Assembly: GCA_964453265.1 (NCBI GenBank)
Contig: CAYVNU010000001.1
Coordinates: forward strand, 124,001-188,000
Reading direction: 5' to 3'
From: CAYVNU01 sp964453265
GTDB lineage: Bacteria; Patescibacteriota; Doudnabacteria; UBA920
DNA: 64,000 nt
Part shown: positions 31,905 to 40,383 of the stretch, one piece after another
How positions within the stretch are numbered: position 1 is the stretch's first letter
How the letters are laid out: every line of letters begins with the position of its first letter
The notes under the pieces: generated by a model
What the model was told of the DNA's origin: nothing
The model's input: the letters and a program-made list of their open reading frames with translations, nothing else
The model's database searches: none
Translations under genes and position numbers: made by a program

Positions 31905-33137
31905 ATGCAAAAAAAGAAAATTGTTATTGTTGGTGGGGGATTTGGTGGAGTTTATACTTATTTGAATTTATGGAAAAAAATAAACATAAGCCTGACTGAG
32001 TTAGTTTTAATCAGTAAAAAAAATTATTTTTTATTTACTCCGCTGCTGCATGAAGTTGCTACTGGCTCTGTTAATCAGTCGAATATTATTCAGCCGCTTA
32101 GAGAAATTTTAAAACCTGGTCCGGGAAGTATTATGGAGGAAGAGGTTTTGTCTATAAATACGCAAGACCAGATTGTTTTTACAGAGCAAAAAAAAATAAA
32201 TTATGACTTTTTAGTTCTGGCAGCCGGAGCAAAAACTAATTATTTTGGGTTTGGACAGGAAATGGTTTTTGGATTAAAAGATTTACATGATGCTAGGCGG
32301 CTTAAAAATCATTTAGTGGAATGTTTTGAGAAAGCTGAATGGGAAGAAGATTTAGAAGAAAGAAAAAAACTTTTAACTTTTGTAGTAATTGGTGGAGGAC
32401 CCACCGGCGTGGAGTTAGTAGCCGAAGTAGCTGAATTTGTAAGTGATACATTAGTAAATAGCTTTAAGAGTATAAAGAAACAAGACTTAAAAATATATCT
32501 CGTACAAAAAGGTGAAAAACTTTTGCCAAACTTTGACAGTATTTTAGCGGAAAAAGCAGCAAAGTTGCTTAGTAATAAAGCTGGACTCGAAATTTTATTT
32601 AATTGTGAAGTTTCAGAAATATCTAAAGATAGAGTCATTTTAAAAAACGGTAAGATTTTAAAGACAAATACGGCAATTTTATCAGCTGGTGTTAAACCAA
32701 ATAACTTTGATTTAGGTGAATTGGTAAATCTAAATAAAAAAGGTCAGATTTTAACAAATTCATTTTTACAAATACCGTCTTTGCCAAATATTTTTGTGGT
32801 AGGTGATATGGCTGCAATAAATTGTGAAAAAAATAGTATACCTCAAACAGCCCAGGCTGCTGAGGCAGGGGCATTGGTGGTAGCAAAAAATATCAGTGCC
32901 ATTATAAATAATAAACCCTTAACCAGTTTTTTGTATAAAGAAAAAGGTCAACTGGTTTCTTTAGGTAGATGGATGGCTATTGCGCAAATTTATAAAATTA
33001 AACTTTTTGGGCATTTTGCCTGGTGGGTCTGGAGGACTATTTACGCCAGTAAATTAATTGGTTGGGCCAACCGTTTGCGTGTGGTTTTAGATTGGACAAT
33101 AGATATTTTTTATCCTAGAGATATTTCTAAATTTTAA
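31905..33137 (+). CDS. ndh: Type II NADH dehydrogenase (NDH-2)-like oxidoreductase
   Basis: 410 aa from the ATG at 31905; the start at 31866 adds a hydrophobic stretch not usual in the family. The FAD motif VGGGFGG is at the N-terminus, a second NAD-binding GGGPTGVE near residue 165, and VVGDMA near the C-terminal FAD contact. The final region (WWVWRTIYASKLIGW) is an amphipathic helix for membrane attachment. It oxidises NADH and reduces quinone without pumping protons. A CPR cell with NDH-2 may use it for redox balance. It is followed closely by a small membrane protein gene. Confidence 0.85.
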   Translation: MQKKKIVIVGGGFGGVYTYLNLWKKINISLTELVLISKKNYFLFTPLLHEVATGSVNQSNIIQPLREILKPGPGSIMEEEVLSINTQDQIVFTEQKKINYDFLVLAAGAKTNYFGFGQEMVFGLKDLHDARRLKNHLVECFEKAEWEEDLEERKKLLTFVVIGGGPTGVELVAEVAEFVSDTLVNSFKSIKKQDLKIYLVQKGEKLLPNFDSILAEKAAKLLSNKAGLEILFNCEVSEISKDRVILKNGKILKTNTAILSAGVKPNNFDLGELVNLNKKGQILTNSFLQIPSLPNIFVVGDMAAINCEKNSIPQTAQAAEAGALVVAKNISAIINNKPLTSFLYKEKGQLVSLGRWMAIAQIYKIKLFGHFAWWVWRTIYASKLIGWANRLRVVLDWTIDIFYPRDISKF

Positions 33138-33142
33138 ATTTT

Positions 33143-33469
33143 ATGAAGTTGATTTTAAAAATAATTATTTCCGGCTTGGCGGTTATGCTTGCGGCAAAAA
33201 TTGTCCCCGGTATTTATGTTAGCGGCTTTGGTACCGCTTTGCTGGTTGCCTTGGTTTTTGGAATTTTAAACTCAACTTTAGGCTTCTTTTTAAAAGTTTT
33301 AACTTTCCCTTTAACGCTAATAACTTTTGGTTTTTTTCTCTTGGTTATTAATGCGCTTATGTTTCAAGCGGCAAGTTTTGTAAAAGGCTTTGAAGTTACA
33401 GGTTTTTGGCCGGCTTTTTTTGGAAGTTTAATAGTAACTTTAGCCAGTATTGCAAGCAAAAAATTATAG
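33143..33469 (+). CDS. Holin-4-like (phage holin family, DUF360-type) membrane protein
   Basis: 108 aa with four hydrophobic segments (residues about 3-22, 27-50, 52-75, 85-105) in the pattern of the Phage_holin_4_2 family. Despite the name, these are common chromosomal proteins, and no phage genes are nearby. It starts 5 nt after NDH-2, so it is co-transcribed. Role unknown, possibly membrane integrity. Confidence 0.8.
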   Translation: MKLILKIIISGLAVMLAAKIVPGIYVSGFGTALLVALVFGILNSTLGFFLKVLTFPLTLITFGFFLLVINALMFQAASFVKGFEVTGFWPAFFGSLIVTLASIASKKL

Positions 33470-33476
33470 ATAATTA

Positions 33477-33506
33477 AAAATCCGGGGATTATTTCCCCGG
33501 ATTTTT
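33477..33506. terminator. Bidirectional terminator
   Basis: aaaaatccgggga / tccccggattttt between convergent genes. Confidence 0.88.
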
Positions 33507-33514
33507 AATTTGGT

Positions 33515-33973
33515 TTATTTTGTTTGATTTTCTTGAGGCGGTATTATTGACCTTAGTTGAATGTTCTGAGCAGAAATTGTTCCGTCTGAATTTGGGGTTC
33601 CGACAACAGTAATTTCTTTGCCTGTTACTAAGTCTGAACTTGTGCCTATGGCTGCTTTGTTAATTTGGGTACTGTCGGAATAAAAAATTATTTTTGATCC
33701 GCCATCCCGCATTTTTATAGTCAAACTTTTATCATCTTTGTTTAAAATTTCCCCTGAAATGAAACCGCCATTTTGAGGCATGTTTCTAATTGTTCCTGTT
33801 CCAGTTCTAAATTGTCCGGTTCCTTGTTGTCTTTGAGCGAAATTTTGACCGCCAGGAAATTGATCAGCTAGTTTGCTGTTGTTTTTTTGTCCCAGTTTGT
33901 ATCCGCCAAAAAAACTGGCTACACCAACAATTATAGCTATTGCAATTACTGTAGTAAGATTTTTTTTGTCCAT
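33515..33973 (-). CDS. Membrane-anchored DUF5666-like OB-fold protein
   Basis: 152 aa. A single N-terminal helix (TVIAIAIIVGVASFFGGYKLG, residues 7-27) anchors a Gln/Gly-rich linker. Then a small beta barrel follows (GGFISGEILNKDDKSLTIKM ... GKEITVVGTPNSDGTISAQNI) of the type called DUF5666. It is the last of four genes reading with the export system (37669 to 33515), 30 nt after the permease. It probably sits outside the membrane, perhaps as an accessory of the exporter; the function is inferred from position only. Confidence 0.7.
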   Translation of the reverse strand: MDKKNLTTVIAIAIIVGVASFFGGYKLGQKNNSKLADQFPGGQNFAQRQQGTGQFRTGTGTIRNMPQNGGFISGEILNKDDKSLTIKMRDGGSKIIFYSDSTQINKAAIGTSSDLVTGKEITVVGTPNSDGTISAQNIQLRSIIPPQENQTK

Positions 33974-34003
33974 GGTATTTATTAATTATTTTATTAATTT
34001 AAA

Positions 34004-35227
34004 TTATTCATATCTTAAAGCCTCAATAGGGTTTAGTGCGGAAGCTCTTCTGGCAGGGTAGTAGCCAAAAATTATTCCGATTCCGGCCGATACCCCAAAG
34101 GCCAGAAGGATTGAAGAAATAGAGACGCTAGTTGCTATTCCGGCAAACTTTGTTACTGCAAATGCGAGTAGCCAGCCCAGTATTATACCTAAAAAGCCTC
34201 CTAAAAAAGTTAACATCAAAGCTTCGAATAAAAACTGCATAGAAATATCTTTTCTATGTGCTCCTATAGCTTTTCGTAAGCCAATTTCTCTTGTGCGTTC
34301 AGTTACTGTGGTTAGCATCATATTCATTATCCCGATTCCGCCGACTAGCAAAGAGATGCCGGCAATTGACGCAAGTAAAATGGTAAATATGCCTGTAACG
34401 CTGGAAGCCGCCGCTACTATGTCAGACTGATTTAGAACTTGAAAATCCGCCATTTGAGGATTTGAAATTTTATGTCTTTTTAAAAGCAGTTGGGTAATTT
34501 GCTGCTGGATGGCTGACATAGAATTTTGATCATTGGCTTGAATGCTAATTGTTGTTACATAATTATCGCCTGCCAAAAAACGCTGAGCTGTGGCGAGCGG
34601 AACGTATATTGCATCATCGGAATTACTAAAACCACTTCCGCCTTTAGCTTTAGTTACCCCAATAACTTTAAATTCAACTTTGTTGATTTTGACAGCTTGT
34701 CCTATTGGATCGGAATCTTGTCCAAATAAATCAGAGGCGGTTGTTGGCCCAAGTACGGCAACTTTGGAAAGATTTTTAGAATTTTGTTCGGATACAAAAA
34801 CACCTCGGTCAATTTGAATATTTCTAACATCAGTGTAGGAGGCGACTGTACCAATAACTTGTGTGTTGGTATTTTTTGATTTAGCGGTTATTTGATAGCG
34901 CCTAGAAATTTCCGGTGCCACTGCTTTAGCCAAGGTAATTTCTTTTATAATTGCATCGGCATCATTTTGGGTAAGCGTTTGGGCGGAACCGCGTCCTGAG
35001 GAAACTTGAGTCCCTACCCCTCGGGCAAATCCCGGTGTAACTAAAACTAAATTTGAACCGATTGATTGAATGCTCGATTCAATTGAGCCTTGAGCTCCCT
35101 GGCCGATAGCTATCATGGCAATTACTGAGCCAATGCCAATTACTATACCTAAAACCGTCAAGCCAGAGCGGACTTTATTTACGGTTATCGCAGAATATGT
35201 TTCTTCTAAAAGGTCAGCAATTTTCAT
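34004..35227 (-). CDS. MacB-like ABC transporter permease (FtsX domain)
   Basis: 407 aa. One N-terminal helix (residues 20-43), a large extracytoplasmic MacB domain (about 45-275), then three helices with the FtsX signature GGIGIMNMMLTTVTERTREIGLRKAIGA and the end PARRASALNPIEALRYE. MacB-type proteins do not move substrate through the membrane but pass force to outer parts for export. Its ATPase partner is encoded 9 nt upstream. In a cell without an outer membrane it would export peptides, lipoproteins or antibiotics across a single membrane. Confidence 0.9.
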   Translation of the reverse strand: MKIADLLEETYSAITVNKVRSGLTVLGIVIGIGSVIAMIAIGQGAQGSIESSIQSIGSNLVLVTPGFARGVGTQVSSGRGSAQTLTQNDADAIIKEITLAKAVAPEISRRYQITAKSKNTNTQVIGTVASYTDVRNIQIDRGVFVSEQNSKNLSKVAVLGPTTASDLFGQDSDPIGQAVKINKVEFKVIGVTKAKGGSGFSNSDDAIYVPLATAQRFLAGDNYVTTISIQANDQNSMSAIQQQITQLLLKRHKISNPQMADFQVLNQSDIVAAASSVTGIFTILLASIAGISLLVGGIGIMNMMLTTVTERTREIGLRKAIGAHRKDISMQFLFEALMLTFLGGFLGIILGWLLAFAVTKFAGIATSVSISSILLAFGVSAGIGIIFGYYPARRASALNPIEALRYE

Positions 35228-35236
35228 ATTAATAGA

Positions 35237-35917
35237 TTATTTACTTTTTTCATCTTTTAATATTAGACCATCTTTTATATGAATTATCCGGTTCGCGTGC
35301 ATAGCTACATCATGCTCATGAGTTATTAAAATAATTGTCCTGCCTTCCGAATTCATTTTTTTAAATGTTGAGAGAACAATTAATCCGGTTTTTGTATCTA
35401 AGTTTCCAGTTGGCTCATCTGCTAGAATAATTGCCGGATTATTTACCAAAGCTCGGGCAATTGCCACGCGCTGCATTTGCCCTCCGGAGAGTTGGTTGGA
35501 TAAATGTAAAAATCTGCTTTCTTCCATACCAGCTTCGAGCAGGGCTTTTTTAGCCGCTTCTTCGCGTAAATTTTTTTCGACTTCGGCGTAAACTAAGGGC
35601 AGTGCCACATTTCTTAAGACTGTCGCGCGTGGAAGTAAATTAAAAGATTGAAAAACAAAACCAATTTTTTTCTTTCGGACTTCCGCTAACTCATCGTCAG
35701 AAAGCTTAGATACATCTTGTCCGTCTAAAAAGTAGCTGCCTGAACTAGGGGAGTCTAACGCGCCTAATATGTGCATTAAAGTAGACTTACCTGAACCTGA
35801 AGGACCCATAATCGCAACAAATTCTCCTTGCTCTATTTTAAAATCTAAACCTTTCAATACCAAAGTTTCTTGATCTCCGTTTTTATATTTTTTTGTAAGA
35901 TTTTTACAGGTTATCAT
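35237..35917 (-). CDS. MacB/LolD-type ABC transporter ATP-binding protein
   Basis: 226 aa. Walker A GPSGSGKSTL, Q loop VFQSFNLLPRATV, signature LSGGQMQR, Walker B IILADEPTGNL and the switch His in LITHEHDVA are all present. It belongs to the subfamily that drives MacB/FtsX-type permeases. The start directly abuts the stop of the adaptor gene, and the permease follows after 9 nt. Confidence 0.93.
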   Translation of the reverse strand: MITCKNLTKKYKNGDQETLVLKGLDFKIEQGEFVAIMGPSGSGKSTLMHILGALDSPSSGSYFLDGQDVSKLSDDELAEVRKKKIGFVFQSFNLLPRATVLRNVALPLVYAEVEKNLREEAAKKALLEAGMEESRFLHLSNQLSGGQMQRVAIARALVNNPAIILADEPTGNLDTKTGLIVLSTFKKMNSEGRTIILITHEHDVAMHANRIIHIKDGLILKDEKSK

Positions 35918-37669
35918 TTACCTTGCTCCCGCTGCTCTAAAAGCATTGCCTCCAATTGGCAGAATGCTGTTTGTGCTCTTTGTTTGATTTTGTGTACCGG
36001 TACTTTGCGAGCTTATGGTTTGAGTTATTACTTCTTGACCCCCAGTGAGACCAGATATTATTTCTGTTGAAGTGTCATTACTTAAGCCAGTTTGAATATT
36101 CAGTTTACTTGGAACCCCGTTTTCTAAAATTTCTACATAGGTTGAATTGCCTTGTGTTTTTACCGCGGAATTTGGTACCAGTAAAATATCTTGTTTTACT
36201 TCTGTTATTACAGAGGCTGAGACGCTCATTCCTGGTTTAATTCTGTTGTCCTGTGTGTCAAAAGCAATTTTTACCGAATAAGATACAACTCCTTGATTGG
36301 TTGTGCCTAAAGTATCAATTTGAGCGACTGTGCCGGTTAAACTAAGACTGTCTATGGCATCAAAATTTAAAGTGGCTTTTTGCCCTAACTTTATTTTTGC
36401 TACATCGACTTCATTTAGTGAAATTTGGGCAATTTGTTGTTTGGCAATTAAGCTGCCCAAGCTTGATCCTGAGGAAACACTGGCACCTTTTTCAACTAAG
36501 AGTGTTGCCAAAGTTCCGTCAAAAGGCGCTCTAATTGTATACTTAGATAAATTTATTCTAGCGTCTGATAAGGCATCTTGTCTTAATTTGACAGTGAGTT
36601 CCGAAGATTTAATGTCTAATGGGTCTGCTCCTGCCTGCAGTTTTAGTAAATTTGCTTGATTTTCTTCAATTGTTCTATCGGCATTAACTAAGGCTTGCTT
36701 GTCGTTATTTAGTGAATTTTGACTAGTAAGTAAGCCAGAAAGGTGGTTGTTTGCAAGCCCGGTATAAGTGTTTAAATTATTTAAATGACTTGAAGATAAG
36801 GCGGCAGGGGTAAGATTTTTTTCTGTTAACTTATCGACATATAGTTGAATGAGATTGTTTGAACTTTTTATAGCTTCTGATGTTTTTTTTGTAGTTTCAT
36901 AAGTTTCGGTTAAAAGTTTTTCAATTGTTTCTTTTGAGGAGAAGCGGGTGACTATTTTGTAGTCGTTAAAGTTCGCGTCGTAGGCGCTTTTTGCCGAAGC
37001 GTATTTTGCTATGGCATCATTTTTAAAACTATCTGCACGTAGAGTGTCGTATTGGCTAATAATGCTTGAATAAAAATCTACATTAGCTTGTCCGTTGCTA
37101 TTTGATGTTTTTTCAACGTTATATAAAATATTTTGAAGTCCTGACATTACTGTTGGCAGGTCTAAGAAAGTATTTGAAATATTGTTAAAGCTATCTTCGT
37201 AGTCTTTGTCTAAGTTATTTTGGGAAATCTGTTTATTTTCTTTGGATTTATCTAAATTATTTTTTGCCTGGAGTAAAGAAAGTTGATCAGAGGCTTGTTG
37301 TAATTTTTGTAATGAAAGTTGGGCGCTATCTAAATTATTTTGTGCATCCCGAACGTTTTTTAAAGCGTCTGTTGCGTCAATTTGGGCAATTATATCGCCA
37401 GACTTTAAATCTTGCCCACTTTTTACTTTAAGATTTAAAATTTTTCCTGAAATTTCAGGCTTTATATCAACCTGGTTATCGCTGGCCACTTGCCCTGTCG
37501 CGCTTATTGAAAATATCAGCGTGCCATTTTTTACCTTTTGTGTAATATACTGGTTGGAAATTTTGGTTGGAAATATTTTTTTGTATGCGTAAATTGATAG
37601 TCCAACTAGGGAAATTAAGCAAATAAAAAAAATTATTGGTCTAGTTTTGACAAAATGGTAGAATTTCAT
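35918..37669 (-). CDS. HlyD/MacA-like periplasmic-type adaptor, extended
   Basis: 583 aa, longer than typical MacA (about 370). A signal-anchor helix is at residues 11-30, then the biotinyl-lipoyl half motif (VDIKPEISGKILNLKVKSG), a very long coiled-coil hairpin (about 90-355), the second lipoyl half (RAPFDGTLATLLVEKGASVS) and beta-barrel domains (VKTQGNSTYVEILENG). It would link the MacB permease to a partner outside the membrane. The coiled coil is unusually long and could span a thick surface layer or reach a host cell; that is inference. First gene of the operon. Confidence 0.85.
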   Translation of the reverse strand: MKFYHFVKTRPIIFFICLISLVGLSIYAYKKIFPTKISNQYITQKVKNGTLIFSISATGQVASDNQVDIKPEISGKILNLKVKSGQDLKSGDIIAQIDATDALKNVRDAQNNLDSAQLSLQKLQQASDQLSLLQAKNNLDKSKENKQISQNNLDKDYEDSFNNISNTFLDLPTVMSGLQNILYNVEKTSNSNGQANVDFYSSIISQYDTLRADSFKNDAIAKYASAKSAYDANFNDYKIVTRFSSKETIEKLLTETYETTKKTSEAIKSSNNLIQLYVDKLTEKNLTPAALSSSHLNNLNTYTGLANNHLSGLLTSQNSLNNDKQALVNADRTIEENQANLLKLQAGADPLDIKSSELTVKLRQDALSDARINLSKYTIRAPFDGTLATLLVEKGASVSSGSSLGSLIAKQQIAQISLNEVDVAKIKLGQKATLNFDAIDSLSLTGTVAQIDTLGTTNQGVVSYSVKIAFDTQDNRIKPGMSVSASVITEVKQDILLVPNSAVKTQGNSTYVEILENGVPSKLNIQTGLSNDTSTEIISGLTGGQEVITQTISSQSTGTQNQTKSTNSILPIGGNAFRAAGAR

Positions 37670-37781
37670 TTTCTTGAATTAAATTTTAAGGGTATTTATA
37701 TAATATAACACTTCACTACATTTATACATAAAAAGCTAGTATTTATTTCAAAATTAATAATTTGGTTAAATTTGTGTAATT

Positions 37782-37790
37782 TGGTATACT
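37782..37790 (+). promoter_or_regulatory. Extended -10 promoter (TGgTATACT)
   Basis: Lies 91 nt before the MgtE-like sensor gene, in the 212-bp gap between divergent operons; no clear -35. Confidence 0.5.
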
Positions 37791-37881
37791 TATTTTGTAT
37801 TTACTGAAATTATTTTTATATTATGTACTGCTTAATTTAAAGCTATTTAAATAGTCTTGTTTTATAGTTTGTTTAAAATCT

Positions 37882-39096
37882 ATGCCGTATATAAGCCATT
37901 TATTGAATAATAAGGTTACTGACAGTTCAGACCATACTGTCGGGTATTTAAAAGATGTCTTAATTAGTGCTCAAAAAGATACTTTTGCGCCTTTAAAATT
38001 TTTAGTTATAGATACTCCGGGTAAACTTATAAAATTCGTAGCTTATGAATTCGTACAAAATTTTGATAAAGGGGAGATTTCTTTAAAGAATTTGTTTAGT
38101 AAAATAGCCTTAGATGAGTTGCCTAAGGAACAATTCATATATTTAAAAAAGGATATATTAGATAAACAAATAGTAGATTTAGAAGGTACTAGGGTTGTTC
38201 GAGTAAATGATTTGAGAATTGGATTCTTTGATCATAAAATGTCAGTTTTAGCAATCGATTCAAGTGTAAGAGGGTTGTTTAGGCGACTTGGGTGGGATAA
38301 CCGTTTTATAAATGGTCTTTTTAAGTCTAGTTTAATTGATTGGCGCCAGGCTCAGCTTTTAGACAATGGGCCACTTCAGTTAAATACGAGCACAAAAGAT
38401 TTAAGCCAACTTCACCCTGCTGATTTGGCTAATATTGTCGAAGAACTTGATGTTAAGCAGGGAAGTAATATATTAGAATCCTTAACTGATACTCAAGCGG
38501 CAAAGGTTTTAGAGGAAGTCGACCCTAATTTACAGAATATTTTAGTTAAATATTTAGGGCCAGAAAGATCGGCTAAAATTTTAAGTCAAATGTCTAGCGA
38601 TGAGTTTGTCGACTTAATAAAGAGTTTTTCGTCTGCTGAATCAAGAGCTATTTTAGCAAAAATTAAGGGTAGTAAAGTAAGAAACTTGGAGAAATTAATG
38701 TCTTATCCGGATAACACTGCCGGAGGTCTGATGACTTTGGATTTTGTAACAGTTAGGCCAGAGTGGACTGTACTTGAAGCGGTTGAACAAATAAAAAAAT
38801 GGTCACCTAATTTTAGGTCAATTGTTTTTGTTTATGTAACAGATGCGGATGGCAGCTTTCACGGCGTTGTATCATTGCGCAGAATTTTAGTGGCTGAAAA
38901 TTATAAAACTATGGCTGAATTGTCTAAATCTTTTCGGTCTCCCGCTGCTTTAAAACCCACAGATAAAATTCCAAAAATAATCGGTTTAATGACCAGGTAT
39001 AATTTATTTACAGCCGCGGTGGTTGATAAAGAAAAAAAACTATTGGGAATTGTAACGATTGATGACGTGATGCGTCAGTTGTACCCTAACGCTTAG
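37882..39096 (+). CDS. Soluble MgtE-type sensor: PRC-barrel, MgtE N-domain and CBS pair
   Basis: 404 aa and no membrane segment. Residues about 1-155 form two PRC-barrel-like units, 180-275 match the superhelical MgtE N domain (LHPADLANIVEELD, then MSSDEFVDLIKSF), and 280-400 carry two CBS domains (MTLDFVTVRPEWTVLEAVEQI and the C-terminal GIVTIDDVMRQLY). In the MgtE channel these parts sense cytosolic magnesium and gate the pore. Here the channel part is missing, and an Nramp transporter starts 8 nt downstream. It most likely gates or tunes that transporter. Confidence 0.82.
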   Translation: MPYISHLLNNKVTDSSDHTVGYLKDVLISAQKDTFAPLKFLVIDTPGKLIKFVAYEFVQNFDKGEISLKNLFSKIALDELPKEQFIYLKKDILDKQIVDLEGTRVVRVNDLRIGFFDHKMSVLAIDSSVRGLFRRLGWDNRFINGLFKSSLIDWRQAQLLDNGPLQLNTSTKDLSQLHPADLANIVEELDVKQGSNILESLTDTQAAKVLEEVDPNLQNILVKYLGPERSAKILSQMSSDEFVDLIKSFSSAESRAILAKIKGSKVRNLEKLMSYPDNTAGGLMTLDFVTVRPEWTVLEAVEQIKKWSPNFRSIVFVYVTDADGSFHGVVSLRRILVAENYKTMAELSKSFRSPAALKPTDKIPKIIGLMTRYNLFTAAVVDKEKKLLGIVTIDDVMRQLYPNA

Positions 39097-39104
39097 TAAT
39101 TATT

Positions 39105-40361
39105 ATGGAAAGATTTTCCAGATTAAAAAAGCAGGTTTTACTTTTTTTGGCGGTTATTGGCCCTGGTTTAATTACAGCTATGGCGGACAACGATGCCGGC
39201 GGAGTTGCCACTTATTCTGTTGCGGCTTCCGTTTATGGTATGGCGTCTCAGTATTTTGTTTTGCTGACAACTTTGTTGTTAGCAATTACCCAGGAGACCG
39301 GCGCCAGAATAGCAATTGTTACCGGTAAGGGTTTGGGTGATTTAATTAGAGAGCAGTATGGAGTTAAAGTTTCGGTGGTTTTGTTTTTTATTTATTTTTT
39401 TGTAAATCAGGGAGTAGTTCTTCAGAATGTAAGCGGATTAAAAGCCTCAATTCAACTACTAAATTTGCCTTGGCAGCCGGTTTTAATTTTATCTAGTTTT
39501 TTGTTAATAATACTGGTAGTTTTATTGAACTTTAAAACTTTACAAAAAGTTTTTTTTACAACAATTTTATTTTACGCGACCTATATTTTTTCCGCAGTAC
39601 TTACTAAGCCAAATTGGGGAGAGGCGTTAAAGGAAAGTTTAATTTACCCGAGTCATATTTCATTTACTGATCCGACTTATTGGTTTACTCTAATTGCTGT
39701 TTTGGGAACCACAGTAACTGCCTGGGGACAATTTTTTGTAAATAGTTTTTCGGCGGATAAAGGTTTAAAAATTCATCAGTTAAATCAAGAACGTGCTGAA
39801 ATTTATTTAGGGGCATTTATTACCAACTTTTTTTCATGGATGATAGCAATTGCAGTAACTTATACTTTGTTTACCCATGGAATAAAGGCAACGGATGGTT
39901 TTACTGCTGCTAAAGCAATAGGGCCTTTTGCCGGAAATTTGGCGTACATTTTTTTTGCTGTTGGTTTGCTGGCGGCTTCTTTTTTAGGTCTTACAATTGT
40001 ACCTTTGGCAACCGCTTATGTATTTTCTGAATTGTTTGGGTACGAAAGAACTTTAAACGCGAGTTTTGTAAAAGGAAAAGTTTTTTATGTATTTTTTATC
40101 TTACAAATTATTTTGGGTTTAATTATTACTTTATTTCCTAAAATTAGTTTGTTTAAATTAACTTTATTTGCCGATTATTTTAACGGCGCGTTGCTGCCCG
40201 TTATTTTTTATTTTCTTATTAAATTTTCTGAAAACCCTCAAATTATGGGACAATATGTTTCCAGAGGGTTTACAAAATTCTTTTTAAGGGCCGCCAGCTT
40301 GGTAATTTTCTTGGCAGTAATCGGCAGTTTTATTGGTAAATTTATACTCAAGCTTGGGTAA
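39105..40361 (+). CDS. Nramp-family divalent metal transporter
   Basis: 418 aa, about 11 membrane helices. TM1 carries ADNDAGGVATYS in place of the usual DPGN metal site (Asp28, Asn29, Asp30), and TM6 reads GTTVTAWGQFF rather than the Ala-x-x-Met of Mn/Fe transporters. This places it with the divergent Nramp-related group, some members of which carry magnesium. The coupled MgtE-type sensor also points to magnesium, although manganese cannot be excluded. Proton- or gradient-driven import is expected. Confidence 0.85.
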   Translation: MERFSRLKKQVLLFLAVIGPGLITAMADNDAGGVATYSVAASVYGMASQYFVLLTTLLLAITQETGARIAIVTGKGLGDLIREQYGVKVSVVLFFIYFFVNQGVVLQNVSGLKASIQLLNLPWQPVLILSSFLLIILVVLLNFKTLQKVFFTTILFYATYIFSAVLTKPNWGEALKESLIYPSHISFTDPTYWFTLIAVLGTTVTAWGQFFVNSFSADKGLKIHQLNQERAEIYLGAFITNFFSWMIAIAVTYTLFTHGIKATDGFTAAKAIGPFAGNLAYIFFAVGLLAASFLGLTIVPLATAYVFSELFGYERTLNASFVKGKVFYVFFILQIILGLIITLFPKISLFKLTLFADYFNGALLPVIFYFLIKFSENPQIMGQYVSRGFTKFFLRAASLVIFLAVIGSFIGKFILKLG

Positions 40362-40383
40362 AATTATTTCGTAGAGACATATT

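Noticed and set aside
33143..33469. Holin-type protein as a sign of a prophage
   Set aside because: Four-helix chromosomal family member directly downstream of NDH-2; no phage structural, lysis or integration genes nearby.
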